Assembly (NCBI RefSeq): GCF_016917355.1
Contig: NZ_CP070304.1
Location: 1,798,001-1,862,000 of the forward strand
Origin: Glaciimonas sp. PAMC28666
GTDB taxonomy: Bacteria > Pseudomonadota > Gammaproteobacteria > Burkholderiales > Burkholderiaceae_D
DNA length: 64,000 bases
Direction of reading: 5' to 3'
Positions 54,832-63,844 of this stretch are shown here, one piece after another. The position numbers and the translations under genes are program-made. A model generated the notes under the pieces. The model saw nothing but the letters and a program-made list of their open reading frames with translations, was not told the DNA's origin and made no database searches. Positions within the stretch are counted from its first letter, which is position 1. Each line of letters opens with the position of its first letter.

Positions 54832-55734
54832 ATGCTCGACTTTACCGATGAACTTGCCAGCATTTCGCCAAAAGTAAAAGCGGGAATCCTGGCCGAAGCG
54901 TTACCCTATATCCGAAAATTTCACGGCAAAACCATCGTCGTAAAATACGGTGGGAACGCAATGACCGACGAACGCCTTAAGCATGGGTTCGCTCGTGATG
55001 TGATTTTGTTAAAACTGGTCGGCATGAATCCGGTGGTGGTGCATGGCGGCGGCCCGCAAATTGAAAATGCGCTCAAAAAGATCGGCAAGCAGGGTATCTT
55101 CGTTCAAGGCCATCGGGTCACCGACGAAGAAACCATGGAAGTGGTCGAATGGGTGCTAGGCGGTGAAGTGCAACAAGATATTGTGATGCTCATCAATCAC
55201 TACGGTGGTCAGGCAGTTGGCTTGACCGGCAAAGACGGTGGACTGATCCGCGCACGCCGGATGAAAATGCCCGATAAGCAAAATCCGGGACAATTTCTGG
55301 ATATCGGTTTCGTCGGCGAAATCGAGGCAATCAATCCTGCCGTGGTAAAAGCATTGCAGGACGATGCCTTTATTCCCATCATTTCGCCAATCGGTTTCGG
55401 CGCTGATGGTCAGGCATACAACATCAATGCTGACGTTGTTGCGGGAAAAATCGCCGAAATTCTGCATGCAGAGAAACTGATCATGATGACCAACATCGCA
55501 GGCGTTCAGGATAAAGAAGGCAATCTGGTGACGGATCTGTCGGCACGTGAAATCGATGAGATGTTTGAAGACGGCACCATCTCCGGCGGTATGTTGCCAA
55601 AAATTTCATCAGCACTGGATGCAGCGAAAGCAGGCGTCAACGCGGTTCATATCATCGACGGTCGCATTGAGCACTCTTTGCTGCTGGAAGTGTTGAGCGA
55701 GCAGGCATTCGGTACGATGATCCGCTCGCATTAA
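54832..55734 (+). CDS. argB: Acetylglutamate kinase
   Basis: A 300-residue amino-acid kinase phosphorylating N-acetylglutamate, step two of arginine synthesis. [12 protein letters not shown] is the N-terminal nucleotide loop, [14 protein letters not shown] binds substrate, and DISARE-like text (here [20 protein letters not shown]) is typical near the end. The N-terminal extension before KYGGNAM (about 40 residues) is the arginine-feedback-sensitive, hexameric type. Start ATG 54832 by family length. It stands alone rather than in an arg operon. Confidence 0.95.
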   Translation: MLDFTDELASISPKVKAGILAEALPYIRKFHGKTIVVKYGGNAMTDERLKHGFARDVILLKLVGMNPVVVHGGGPQIENALKKIGKQGIFVQGHRVTDEETMEVVEWVLGGEVQQDIVMLINHYGGQAVGLTGKDGGLIRARRMKMPDKQNPGQFLDIGFVGEIEAINPAVVKALQDDAFIPIISPIGFGADGQAYNINADVVAGKIAEILHAEKLIMMTNIAGVQDKEGNLVTDLSAREIDEMFEDGTISGGMLPKISSALDAAKAGVNAVHIIDGRIEHSLLLEVLSEQAFGTMIRSH

Positions 55735-55847
55735 GAGAGATTAATTACCCGATCTTACCGGGATGCTCTGGACATAACAAAACCAAATACAAAGTTTTGA
55801 GCATCCCAACACCGCCAAGACAGAATAATTGTCTGCTTTTTTCGTTT

Positions 55848-55979
55848 TTATGAAATTCGCAACAAACGCCGTGTCAGTAGTGCATTCATGTCTCGTCTGG
55901 AATCTACCACGATGTGAATATAAATAACGTTTTGCCGCACTTCGTAAATGACCCGGTTTGTTCCAGATAGCGGGAAATT
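55848..55979 (-). pseudogene. C-terminal remnant of a RelE/ParE-family toxin
   Basis: On the minus strand a 43-codon frame begins right after a stop codon and reads SGTNRVIYEVRQNVIYIHI, then VVDSRRDMNALLTRRLLR before TAA. This matches the C-terminal half of RelE/ParE plasmid-stabilisation toxins (the TNRVIYEV and VVDxRRDM..LL..R..R pattern). About half of the protein, including the N-terminal helices, is missing, and no start codon or ribosome site is present. Confidence 0.6.
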
Positions 55980-55988
55980 TCACTTTAC

Positions 55989-56039
55989 TTAACGAAGCAA
56001 GTCTTCCCCACGTAAAGGCTCACCACACTGGTTAAGTTC
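55989..56039 (-). pseudogene. C-terminal remnant of the partner antitoxin
   Basis: Directly upstream of the toxin fragment, a 16-codon frame reads ELNQCGEPLRGEDLLR and stops nine bases before the toxin fragment opens. It looks like the tail of a small antitoxin-type protein. It begins only a few bases after the rsuA stop, so a deletion seems to have removed the rest. The assignment rests on position more than sequence. Confidence 0.4.
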
Positions 56040-56045
56040 CTAGCC

Positions 56046-56762
56046 TCAAACAGGCGCCAATAACGCACATTGCTCCGGTGTTAAATAACACCAGTCGCCC
56101 TCTTCGAGCGCCAAAGAAGCCAAGGTCATTGCTCCTATCGCTGTCCGCTCCAACGCGACACAGTGATTTCCCGCGGCGGCCAGCATGCGCTTCACCTGGT
56201 GATATTTACCTTGCTCCAGAACAATTTCGATATGACTTTCATCGATCATTGCGCAGCTTACCGCTTTTAACGGGGCTGGTTCGTCATTTAACTGAACGCC
56301 GTCGATCAATTGCGCCACCAGTTCCGGCGTCACCGGATCGTGGGTTGTCGCGACATATACCTTCGGGACATGGCGCTTCGGTGACGACTGCGCATGGATA
56401 AACGAGCCATCGTCTGACATCAACAACAAACCCGTTGTGTCGTGGTCCAGTCGACCGACCGGCTGCAGTTCACGCCAGGTAAATTCCTCCGGCAAAATTG
56501 ACAGCACGCCGGGATGGTGGCTCGGCTTGCGCGAGCATTCGATGTTGGGCGGCTTATGTAATGCAATGTAGACGCGCTCGCGATAGACCCATTCCTCGTC
56601 AAATAAAACAAAGATCAAGCTTTCGGTTTCGATCTTGGCACGGTAATCGTTGATCACTTCGCCATTGATACTGATTTCACCGTCATCAATCAACGAGCGG
56701 CAATATTTGCGGGTACCGACACCTTGGGATTGCAGTATGCGGTCTAAGGATAATTTACTCAT
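56046..56762 (-). CDS. rsuA: 16S rRNA pseudouridine synthase (RsuA family)
   Basis: A 238-residue pseudouridine synthase. An N-terminal S4 RNA-binding domain (LDRILQSQGVGTRKYCRSLI) is followed by the catalytic domain with GRLDHDTTGLLLMSDDG, where D106 is the catalytic aspartate, and YHQVKRMLAAAGNHCVALER. RsuA modifies U516 of 16S rRNA; related RluF/RluB act on 23S, but the overall size and SDDG motif favour RsuA. Toxin-antitoxin remnants follow it directly. Confidence 0.88.
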   Translation of the reverse strand: MSKLSLDRILQSQGVGTRKYCRSLIDDGEISINGEVINDYRAKIETESLIFVLFDEEWVYRERVYIALHKPPNIECSRKPSHHPGVLSILPEEFTWRELQPVGRLDHDTTGLLLMSDDGSFIHAQSSPKRHVPKVYVATTHDPVTPELVAQLIDGVQLNDEPAPLKAVSCAMIDESHIEIVLEQGKYHQVKRMLAAAGNHCVALERTAIGAMTLASLALEEGDWCYLTPEQCALLAPV

Positions 56763-56835
56763 AGGTATTCAAATTCAGACGATAGAAATTAAAACGGACA
56801 GTAACGAAAAAAATTTCACACTACAATCATGCAGT

Positions 56836-57369
56836 CTAATGCTCCGGGGCCAGCAAATAAGGCGGTTTTACGGGTTGTATTCCAGCGCCTACCGGCATCA
56901 AATTGACGATGACTCTTTCCACGTCCGGTTCTGCCTTCACAAAATCTTCGAGCGCTTTCACCGTGATCGCCGGATCAGCCCTGCATCCTTCCACCCAGAC
57001 AAACCGCCGTTGAAAGGTCAGCCATAAGGTGCTCTTGGCAAATGCCGGGCTTGTTGCAAAATGGGCTGCCACCGATTTGCTGATATCGGCGTCATAAGCA
57101 TAGGAATTCGGCTTGGTGCACTGGCCGGCCAGCCAACAGCTTGTGCCACGCTCCGCCCGCCAATGCGACTCTTTACGCGCGTCATCCTCGGACGTCATCG
57201 GGCCGAGTGGTGTGGGGCAATTTGGGACGGCGTGTCGGACCCGGATAAAAGGATCATTAAACCAGTTTTTCAGCTCTGCGCTCGATGCCGAACACACAAT
57301 GGGCAGTATCGCCATTCCCAGACAGAAGATGCGCCACTTCCGCCCCACCAAACGCCGCTGACGCGTCAT
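56836..57369 (-). CDS. Exported protein with BON-like C-terminal region
   Basis: A 177-residue protein. MTRQRRLVGRKWRIF then a hydrophobic stretch to CSASSA forms a signal peptide. The mature part has paired cysteines in CPTPLGPMTSEDDARKESHW and GTSCWLAGQC. The C-terminus SVAAHFATSP to FVWVEGCRADPAITVKALE and PDVERVIVNLMPVG is like a BON domain, which suggests envelope association. Similar conserved proteins exist in Burkholderiales without known function. It lies alone between rsuA and ycaO. Confidence 0.7.
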   Translation of the reverse strand: MTRQRRLVGRKWRIFCLGMAILPIVCSASSAELKNWFNDPFIRVRHAVPNCPTPLGPMTSEDDARKESHWRAERGTSCWLAGQCTKPNSYAYDADISKSVAAHFATSPAFAKSTLWLTFQRRFVWVEGCRADPAITVKALEDFVKAEPDVERVIVNLMPVGAGIQPVKPPYLLAPEH

Positions 57370-57523
57370 ATCGAACCTCTTCCATGCAGTCGCCGGGACG
57401 CATCAACCAGGGTAGGAGAAAACCTTTATTCCGTTATTTACAACGTTAACCTAAAAAAATCGCCCATAGTTGAAACCTACGGGCGATATTGACCTAGCCA
57501 AGGCCGCCAACCTTGCTGCCATT

Positions 57524-59245
57524 TTATTTAGCCGCTTGTACCTTGGCATAGGCCGCCAACCAGCGTTGATGCATGTCGCAACCTTCAAGATTGAGGCCTG
57601 GTGATTTCACACCGAAGAAGCGTTGCTCGCGGTTCAACAATGCCTGCGCTTGCTGGACCGTTGCAGCGCCGTACAAAAGTTCTAAGGCACTCGCATACGG
57701 TGCGGCATCTTCCAGTTCAATCAAACTTTCGATGCAGCGATAAACCAGTTGACGGTCTCCACTGATTTGATTGAAATGACGGATCCAGTTACAACCTTGA
57801 TGGGTAGCTTCGCGGTCACCGATGGCTAGTGCCAATAGCGTTTTCAATTCTCCGACACGTAATTCTTTCCACAGCGTGTCAACATCCGCCACCAAACCAA
57901 TCAACGCAGCGACGGGCCGTTGATCGGCCAAGCCGAGCTCATTCAGCTCTGCCAGCAAGTCTGTACATTCTTCGTCATCCAGATCTGCCAGGAATAGAAT
58001 CGGTTCGCGGATTTCGTTGCCGACGCTGACGTTATCCCATTCCAGATCTTCAACCGGATAGATATCAGACATTCCAGGTACCAGAATCCGGCAAGCATAC
58101 ACGCCCAGATGGGTGAAATCGGCGATATAGATATCGTGACCCTTGGCATGGATGGCGGCAATCGACCAGGCATAATCTTCGGCCGTCGTGTTGCTGAAGT
58201 TCCAGTCGCTGAACGCAAAATCGGGCGTATCACGCAAAAAGTTCCAGCTGATAATACCGCTTGAATCGACGAAGTGGATTTCCAGATTTTGCGAATGTGC
58301 GATTTCTTCCAGATCAAAACCTGGCTCGGGAAAGCCGCCTAAAGCATCCAGAGCGCGACCTTGCAGCAACTCCGTGAGTGCACGCTCAAGCGCAATTTCG
58401 AAACGCGGATGGGCGCCAAAGCTGGAGAAGCATCCTTGATCGGTCGGATTCAGGAGCGTGACGTTCATTACAGGATATTGGCCACCGAGAGACGCGTCCT
58501 TGACCAGGATACCGAAGCCAGCGGCACGTAAAGCGCGAATACCGGAAGCGATGCGTGGATAGCGGGCGATGACTTCTTCCGGCACATCCGGCAGACAGAG
58601 ACCATCCTTGATGATGCGGAATTTGACGTCGCGCTCAAAGATTTCGGATAGCGCCTGGGTGCGTGCTTCCGCTTCTGTATTACCGGCGGACATACCGTTG
58701 CTGGCGTACAAATTGCCGATAATATTGACGGGGAACCAAACCGTTTCACCATCGCGTTCGCGAATGTACGGAATAGCGCAAATGCCGCGATCTTCGTTTC
58801 CGGAGTTGTAGTCGACCAGCATCGTAGCGTCAACCGTGCCTTCAGGATTGTAGAATTTTTGCAATTCCGGGGTGAGCAGACCGGCTGGCCATGCTTCGGT
58901 TTCGTCGTTCAGCGAAAACCATTTTTCACGCGGATAATGCACAAAAGGACCATTTGCCACTTTTTCGCCGAGGTAAAAATGGGTCCAGAAATAATTACAC
59001 GAAAGGCGCTCAAAAAATTCGCCCAGCGCGCTGGCGCGTGAAGCTTGCTCCGTGGCACCTTTACCATTCGTAAACAGCAAGGGACAGTCACGATCACGGA
59101 TGTGCACCGACCAGCAACCATCCACCGGGTTAAGCCACGAGCGCTCTTCAATATGGAAGCCCAGCGCCTCCAGCTTGCCTTGCATCGAACTGATCGAAGA
59201 TTCCAAGGAGGCATCTTTGCCGGGTATAAAGTGTTCTGTTGACAT
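57524..59245 (-). CDS. ycaO: YcaO family protein
   Basis: A 573-residue protein matching E. coli YcaO (586 aa) from MSTEHFIPGKDASLES (ATG 59245). The upstream extension is not family-like. TNGKGATEQASRASALGEFFERLSCNYFW and GMSAGNTEAEARTQALSEIFER contain the Glu-rich ATP/Mg sites of YcaO cyclodehydratases. The C-terminal helical extension is that of the non-azole YcaO group. E. coli YcaO enhances RimO-dependent methylthiolation of ribosomal protein S12, but its chemistry is unknown. No precursor peptide, rimO or dehydrogenase gene is next to it. Confidence 0.92.
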   Translation of the reverse strand: MSTEHFIPGKDASLESSISSMQGKLEALGFHIEERSWLNPVDGCWSVHIRDRDCPLLFTNGKGATEQASRASALGEFFERLSCNYFWTHFYLGEKVANGPFVHYPREKWFSLNDETEAWPAGLLTPELQKFYNPEGTVDATMLVDYNSGNEDRGICAIPYIRERDGETVWFPVNIIGNLYASNGMSAGNTEAEARTQALSEIFERDVKFRIIKDGLCLPDVPEEVIARYPRIASGIRALRAAGFGILVKDASLGGQYPVMNVTLLNPTDQGCFSSFGAHPRFEIALERALTELLQGRALDALGGFPEPGFDLEEIAHSQNLEIHFVDSSGIISWNFLRDTPDFAFSDWNFSNTTAEDYAWSIAAIHAKGHDIYIADFTHLGVYACRILVPGMSDIYPVEDLEWDNVSVGNEIREPILFLADLDDEECTDLLAELNELGLADQRPVAALIGLVADVDTLWKELRVGELKTLLALAIGDREATHQGCNWIRHFNQISGDRQLVYRCIESLIELEDAAPYASALELLYGAATVQQAQALLNREQRFFGVKSPGLNLEGCDMHQRWLAAYAKVQAAK

Positions 59246-59541
59246 GTAAAATCCTGAAAAGGTAAAAAATTGGTCAGTGCGGGCGCGTTGTATTGCAAGT
59301 TGATTTTGCAAGCTGCCGCCTACGAATAAAGCTTCGATGCGGCCAACGAAATGCTCGACGCAACCGACATAGCAGAACCGACAACCACCACCGGTCTGTT
59401 TTTGTGCGAATGTCGTGATGATACGCGTGTCTATGGCGCTACGGAAACCGATGGGCGAGATGATGCGTAACAACATCATCGACAAAAGCAGTGCGCGACC
59501 AGCGGGGCAAGGCCGGATAGAGGAATAACCAAAACCCCGCC

Positions 59542-59560
59542 AAGGTAAATCGATTACCTT
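59542..59560. promoter_or_regulatory. Palindrome in front of the gcdH remnant
   Basis: AAGGTAA-atcga-TTACCTT, a 19-bp inverted repeat with 7-bp arms, 41 bp upstream of the gcdH remnant's ATG. It is probably the operator of the former gcdH promoter. The rest of the 355-bp gap 59246-59600 shows only a TTGCAA/TTGCAA hairpin near 59296. Confidence 0.45.
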
Positions 59561-59600
59561 AAAATAGTCAATTGACCACGAACATCAACCGAAAAATTAC

Positions 59601-59812
59601 ATGGTGCAGCTTAAGGCGACGTTCGACCAACTCGGTCAATTATTCCTAGATAAACAACTAAGGTCGGACGAACGCATGATCCGCGATGCAGTGCCAATGC
59701 ATTCCCAAGACGAACTGGCGCCGCGGTGGTGAATACCTATGAAGGGACCCACGATGTGCACGCGTTGATATCTGGACGAGCGCAAACGGGCATTCTGGCA
59801 TTTTCCGGTTAA
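59601..59812 (+). pseudogene. gcdH: Glutaryl-CoA dehydrogenase with its interior deleted
   Basis: The frame from ATG 59601 reads [20 protein letters not shown], then [18 protein letters not shown], matching the N-terminal ~42 residues of glutaryl-CoA dehydrogenase. Right after, in the next frame, [20 protein letters not shown] and AQTGILAF (to the stop at 59812) is the exact C-terminus of the same enzyme. About 320 codons between LAPR and [10 protein letters not shown] are missing. The join near 59724-59730 (CCGCGGTGGTG) shifts the frame. The gene is therefore non-functional, and no intact copy is in the window. Confidence 0.8.
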
Positions 59813-59870
59813 GATCGAAATGGACGAGGGCCACCCGCCTTCCGGTGGGGGCGGACTTGCCTCATGCAAT

Positions 59871-59922
59871 GACTTCATGCAAGGACTTCACGCGCTGGCT
59901 TCACGCATTGGCTTCACGTCGT
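59871..59922. repeat. 13-bp tandem repeat, four units
   Basis: Four contiguous units: gacttcatgcaag, gacttcacgcgct, ggcttcacgcatt, ggcttcacgtcgt, preceded by a degenerate fifth (gcctcatgcaat). They lie between the gcdH remnant and the tag stop codon. Confidence 0.75.
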
Positions 59923-59926
59923 TAGT

Positions 59927-60574
59927 TCATCCAATACTTTGTTTCCTGCTGGATTTTTTACCTTTGCCATCCCCAATGCCATGATGGCGGAAACATTCAC
60001 CTGCGTGGTCGTCCACCAGACCGACACCCTGAAGGTAAGCGTAGATAATTGTAGAACCAATAAATTTGAATCCGCGTTTAAGCAGGTCCTTCGAAATACG
60101 ATCCGAAAGGGGCGTTTTTGCCGGGCTAGGATTTCCACCGAACCAGTTTCCTCGTACTGGTTTTCCGTCAACATATGCCCACAAAAAGGCGTCCAGACCA
60201 CCTAACTCTTCGCGCAGCCGTAAATAAGCTTGCGCGTTATTAATGGTCGCCGCGATTTTAAGACGGTTTCGAATAATGCCGGCATTTGCCATCAATCCGG
60301 CAACCTTTTCCGCATCGTAGCGCGCGATTTTTTCAGCATCCCATTGGTCGAACGCAATCCGATAATTTTCACGCTTATTGAGAACGGTCTCCCAACTGAG
60401 GCCAGCCTGCGCACCCTCAAGATTGAGCATCTCGAATAATCGCGTTTCATCGTGGCAGGGCACGCCCCATTCTTCGTCGTGATAACGCAGATAAAGCGGA
60501 TTTTTTACATTAGCCCATCTACAACGTGCGATGTCGTCAATAACGTCTGGCGCTTCCATATTCTTGTTCGTCAT
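59927..60574 (-). CDS. tag: DNA-3-methyladenine glycosylase I
   Basis: A 215-residue Tag-type glycosylase that removes 3-methyladenine from alkylated DNA. CRWANVKNPLYLRYHDEEWG, FEMLNLEGAQAGLSWETVL and the late FIGSTIIYAYLQGVGLVDDH with its zinc-site His residues are standard. The N-terminal ~12 residues (MEAPDVIDDIA) and the short basic tail GKGKKSSRKQ are extensions. Its 3' end abuts the 13-bp repeat array. Confidence 0.93.
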   Translation of the reverse strand: MTNKNMEAPDVIDDIARCRWANVKNPLYLRYHDEEWGVPCHDETRLFEMLNLEGAQAGLSWETVLNKRENYRIAFDQWDAEKIARYDAEKVAGLMANAGIIRNRLKIAATINNAQAYLRLREELGGLDAFLWAYVDGKPVRGNWFGGNPSPAKTPLSDRISKDLLKRGFKFIGSTIIYAYLQGVGLVDDHAGECFRHHGIGDGKGKKSSRKQSIG

Positions 60575-60837
60575 GGTGGTGTCGGTCGCTGAAAATTAAG
60601 TGAGTAAACCGCTGAAGGATTTGACGCATTCGATAATTATACTGAGAAATCCTCAATTACTGTATGTTTATACAGCTGCCGAGAAGGCCAAACTGGTCCC
60701 GGAAGAGCCTAATCTTGCGGTTATCACCAAACTTCGCGTCACCCCACGCCGCAGCAAATCATGTTCAAAATTTTGTCCAGTTGATCTATTTTCGTCAAAT
60801 ATTTGCTCAAAAGATACACATTAAATATAGCTTTAAT

Positions 60838-60856
60838 GCGAATGATAATGATTACT
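60838..60856 (+). promoter_or_regulatory. Candidate Fur box and promoter of the reductase fusion gene
   Basis: The 19 bases GCGAATGATAATGATTACT match the Fur consensus at about 14 positions, including the core AATGATAAT. A TATAAT box at 60866-60871 lies 17 bp after TGATAA (60843-60848), so the box overlaps the -35 region, the classical place for iron repression. The remainder of 60575-60968 shows no gene. Confidence 0.6.
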
Positions 60857-60968
60857 GTCTCGCGCTATAATGCCGGATAATAATACCCAATAGATAACAT
60901 GCTGACCGCACCTGCCGCGCCCTTCAACATTCCTCCCTCGCCCCTTTCCCTTTTTGATATTCCCCGAC

Positions 60969-63728
60969 ATGCTTAAGAAAATCTTATTTCAAGTACATTG
61001 GTTTATTGGCATCACTGCAGGAACATTGCTGATGGTGGTGGGTCTTTCGGGCGCGATACTCTCGTTTAGGGAAGAACTGCTGGATCTTCTGAATCCCGGT
61101 GTCATGACGCTTAGCGCTAACACCGTTACGCCGCTCACGCCGGATCAGTTGGTCTTACAACTCCAAACCCTGCAACCGTCCCGCCATGTCGCGCAGGTGA
61201 CCGTCTTCGCCGATCCGCATATGGCGGCACGCGTCAATTTTGCACCGGAGGCCGGAGTCAAACGCGGCGAATTAAGATATGTCAATCCGGTCACCGGGGC
61301 TTTACTACCGCGATTGCAGGGAGACGCGTTTTTTCAATTCGTGGAGCGCTTGCATCGCTGGTTCTTGCTGCCTAAAGATATCGGTCAATTGGTCGCGGGA
61401 TGCGCCGCACTGTGTCTGCTTTTCCTCGCATTGTCAGGTCTCTATCTACGCTGGCCGCGTCGCCCTTTGGCGTGGCGCAACTGGACCAACGTCAATTTTT
61501 CACTGACCGGACGGGCATTTTTGTGGAACCTGCATTCGGTCGTAGGAACCTGGCTGCTGGTGATGTACCTGATATTTAGTTTGACCGGTTTGTATTGGGC
61601 CTTCGACTGGTTCAAAGATGGCGCAAACTGGCTGGTCGCCGATACCACGAGTAGCCAACAAATGCAGCCAAAGCAGCGCGATGGTGCGCAAAAAACCGGG
61701 ATAAAACGCGACGAAAAATCCGGCGGTCGACGACAAAAGTCGGACAGTCCGGTTTTAGCGGACGGTTCTGAAGAGCGACTGAATCTGGAAATAACATGGC
61801 AAGCATTTCTACAAGCGACCGCAAAAACGGGCGGCTACAGCAGCGCTCGCCTGCGCTTGCCCGAGCAACCTGGCAAACCGGTACAGATCATTTTTCTCGC
61901 TGCCAACCCGCCGCATGAACGCGCCCGCAATCAAATGATGGTGCAGCCGCTAACAGGCAAGATTTCACAGCTTGAGCGCTATGCTGACAAATCTGCGGGC
62001 GGACGCTTGATTGGTAGTGTGTATCCACTCCATATGGGGACGTATTTCGGACTACCCGGTCGGATCATCATGACGCTCGCCGGGCTTGGCCTGCCGCTTT
62101 TCGGCATTACCGGTTGGTTGTTATATCTTGATCGTCGCCGCAAAAAACGCTTGGTACGGGCCGAACGCGCTGCCTTCGAGATGGCCGGGAGCGCAAACAT
62201 CAGCTCGGCAATTCCGGCGCGTGGCGAGGCGATTGCGGGATCACCGCCGCTCCTTATCGCACCTGTACTCATCGCGCCTCTAATCATCGCTTATGCAAGC
62301 CAATCCGGATTTGCCGAAAGCATCGCTTTACGCAGCGCTGCCGCTTTGCAAAACGCTGGCATGACGGTCGTCGTACAATCATTATCGAGCCTGGATCCGG
62401 AGCGCTTGCGCCACTATCATCGCGCATTGCTAGTTGTCAGCAGCTTCGGGGAGGGTGATCCACCAGATAGCGCACGGCGCTTTGCCAGACAATTATATCA
62501 AACGTCCGGGCACGCCCTTCCGCATCTGCAATACGGCATTTTAGCGTTGGGCGACAACGCTTATCCGCAATTCTGTGGTTTCGGCCGTACCCTCGATCAT
62601 TGGCTGCAAAATCAGGGCGCCCACGCCTTTTTCCCTATGATCGAAGTCAGCAATGGCGACAGCGTTGCCCTATCTCGCTGGCAGCATGCGCTTAACGAAC
62701 TCGCTGGCAAGAAAGTAAACTTGTCCGCCAGCACCGACGCCGCCGAAGTGGCCGACAATCAGGCAGCGTCGAACCCACCAGCACCAATAACGCGTTCGAC
62801 ATCCGAATATCAGCCATGGCGACTGAATACGCGCCGAGAATGTAATTCGGGCAGTGAGGGTGAGCCGATTTTTCATCTTGAATTTTCCCAAACGGTATCA
62901 GACCAGCCGCATTGGAAGTCCGGCGCATTGGTTGAAGTCCGACCGCGCCATTCGGTCGAGCGCGTTGCGTTCTTTCTGCAGCGATTAATGCTGGACAAGG
63001 CGTCACTGATCACACATAACCAGAAAACACTCACACTTGGGGAGCTGTTATCAGTCAGCATCTTGCCTAACCTCGCCAAGACAGCAGCGCCCATCAGCGC
63101 GCAACAACTAGCCGAACAACTGCAGCCGCTCGGCACCCGCCGTTACTCCATCGCGTCCATTCCAGCCGACGGCAGCGTGCATCTGTTGGTGCGCCAGGTC
63201 AGCCACGAGGATGGCCTCGGTTTAGCGTCAGGCTGGCTTACCGAGCACGCACCGCTCGGGTCAACTGTGGAAATGCGCTTGCTATCAAACCCTGGCTTCG
63301 AACTCGTGCCCACAGATATCCCTTGCATCTTTATCGGTAACGGCTCCGGGATAGCTGGCTTGCGGGGACATTTACGCGCGCGGGCATACGCCGGGCAGCA
63401 CCAAAACTGGTTGTTATACGGTGAGCGCCATCAAGCCCATGATTTTTTATATGGCGATGAAATACAACAATGGCTGAACGATGGCGTCCTTTCCGGTGCC
63501 GATCTGGCCTTCTCGCGTGATCAACCGGAAAAGATCTATGTTCAGGATCGCTTGCGTTTGGCGGCAGATAAATTACGACAATGGTTGCTTCAGGGCGCGT
63601 TCGTTTATGTCTGCGGCAGTCTGGACGGAATGGCTGCAGGAATTGACAGCGCACTCACCGAAATTCTGGGCGAAGCGGCGCTGGATGACTTAATTGCGGC
63701 GGGGCGTTATCGCCGCGACGTTTACTAA
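60969..63728 (+). CDS. PepSY membrane / flavodoxin / FNR fusion reductase
   Basis: A 919-residue three-part protein from ATG 60969. Residues 1-400 are a PepSY-associated membrane module with about four transmembrane segments (FQVHWFIGITAGTLLMVVG; GLPLFGITGWLLYLDRRRK). Residues about 440-580 are a flavodoxin domain (IAYASQSGFAESIA, VVSSFGEGDPPDSARRF, LGDNAYPQFCGFG). The rest is a sulfite-reductase-alpha-like FAD/NADPH domain (RRYSIAS, FIGNGSGIAGLRG, VYVCGSLDGMA). It probably moves electrons from cytosolic NADPH across the inner membrane to reduce ferric siderophore or a periplasmic acceptor. The Fur box upstream supports an iron role. Confidence 0.85.
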   Translation: MLKKILFQVHWFIGITAGTLLMVVGLSGAILSFREELLDLLNPGVMTLSANTVTPLTPDQLVLQLQTLQPSRHVAQVTVFADPHMAARVNFAPEAGVKRGELRYVNPVTGALLPRLQGDAFFQFVERLHRWFLLPKDIGQLVAGCAALCLLFLALSGLYLRWPRRPLAWRNWTNVNFSLTGRAFLWNLHSVVGTWLLVMYLIFSLTGLYWAFDWFKDGANWLVADTTSSQQMQPKQRDGAQKTGIKRDEKSGGRRQKSDSPVLADGSEERLNLEITWQAFLQATAKTGGYSSARLRLPEQPGKPVQIIFLAANPPHERARNQMMVQPLTGKISQLERYADKSAGGRLIGSVYPLHMGTYFGLPGRIIMTLAGLGLPLFGITGWLLYLDRRRKKRLVRAERAAFEMAGSANISSAIPARGEAIAGSPPLLIAPVLIAPLIIAYASQSGFAESIALRSAAALQNAGMTVVVQSLSSLDPERLRHYHRALLVVSSFGEGDPPDSARRFARQLYQTSGHALPHLQYGILALGDNAYPQFCGFGRTLDHWLQNQGAHAFFPMIEVSNGDSVALSRWQHALNELAGKKVNLSASTDAAEVADNQAASNPPAPITRSTSEYQPWRLNTRRECNSGSEGEPIFHLEFSQTVSDQPHWKSGALVEVRPRHSVERVAFFLQRLMLDKASLITHNQKTLTLGELLSVSILPNLAKTAAPISAQQLAEQLQPLGTRRYSIASIPADGSVHLLVRQVSHEDGLGLASGWLTEHAPLGSTVEMRLLSNPGFELVPTDIPCIFIGNGSGIAGLRGHLRARAYAGQHQNWLLYGERHQAHDFLYGDEIQQWLNDGVLSGADLAFSRDQPEKIYVQDRLRLAADKLRQWLLQGAFVYVCGSLDGMAAGIDSALTEILGEAALDDLIAAGRYRRDVY

Positions 63729-63844
63729 GCTTCGTTCACCATCCGCGCACTTTCGATTGAATCTTTGAGCCAACCGACCAACGGTCGGTATGGCTTACAG
63801 TGCAATCTTGCGCAAGCCACCATTAATCGCAACTCAGACTGGGA
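63725..63844 (-). pseudogene. Possible 3' end of a decayed convergent gene
   Basis: A 39-codon minus-strand frame ends in TAG overlapping the reductase stop and reads KPYRPLVGWLKDSIESAR near its end, which resembles the C-terminus of LysR regulators. An in-frame stop lies at 63845-63847, and no continuous frame extends to the window edge. Either a degraded gene or chance; nothing else is seen in 63729-64000. Confidence 0.2.

Noticed and set aside
59871-59922. CRISPR or integron-type repeat
   Set aside because: 13-bp direct units without spacers, and no integrase or cas gene nearby.
60600-60824. 74-codon plus-strand frame upstream of the reductase fusion
   Set aside because: No ribosome site or family resemblance, and it lies in an AT-rich promoter region.
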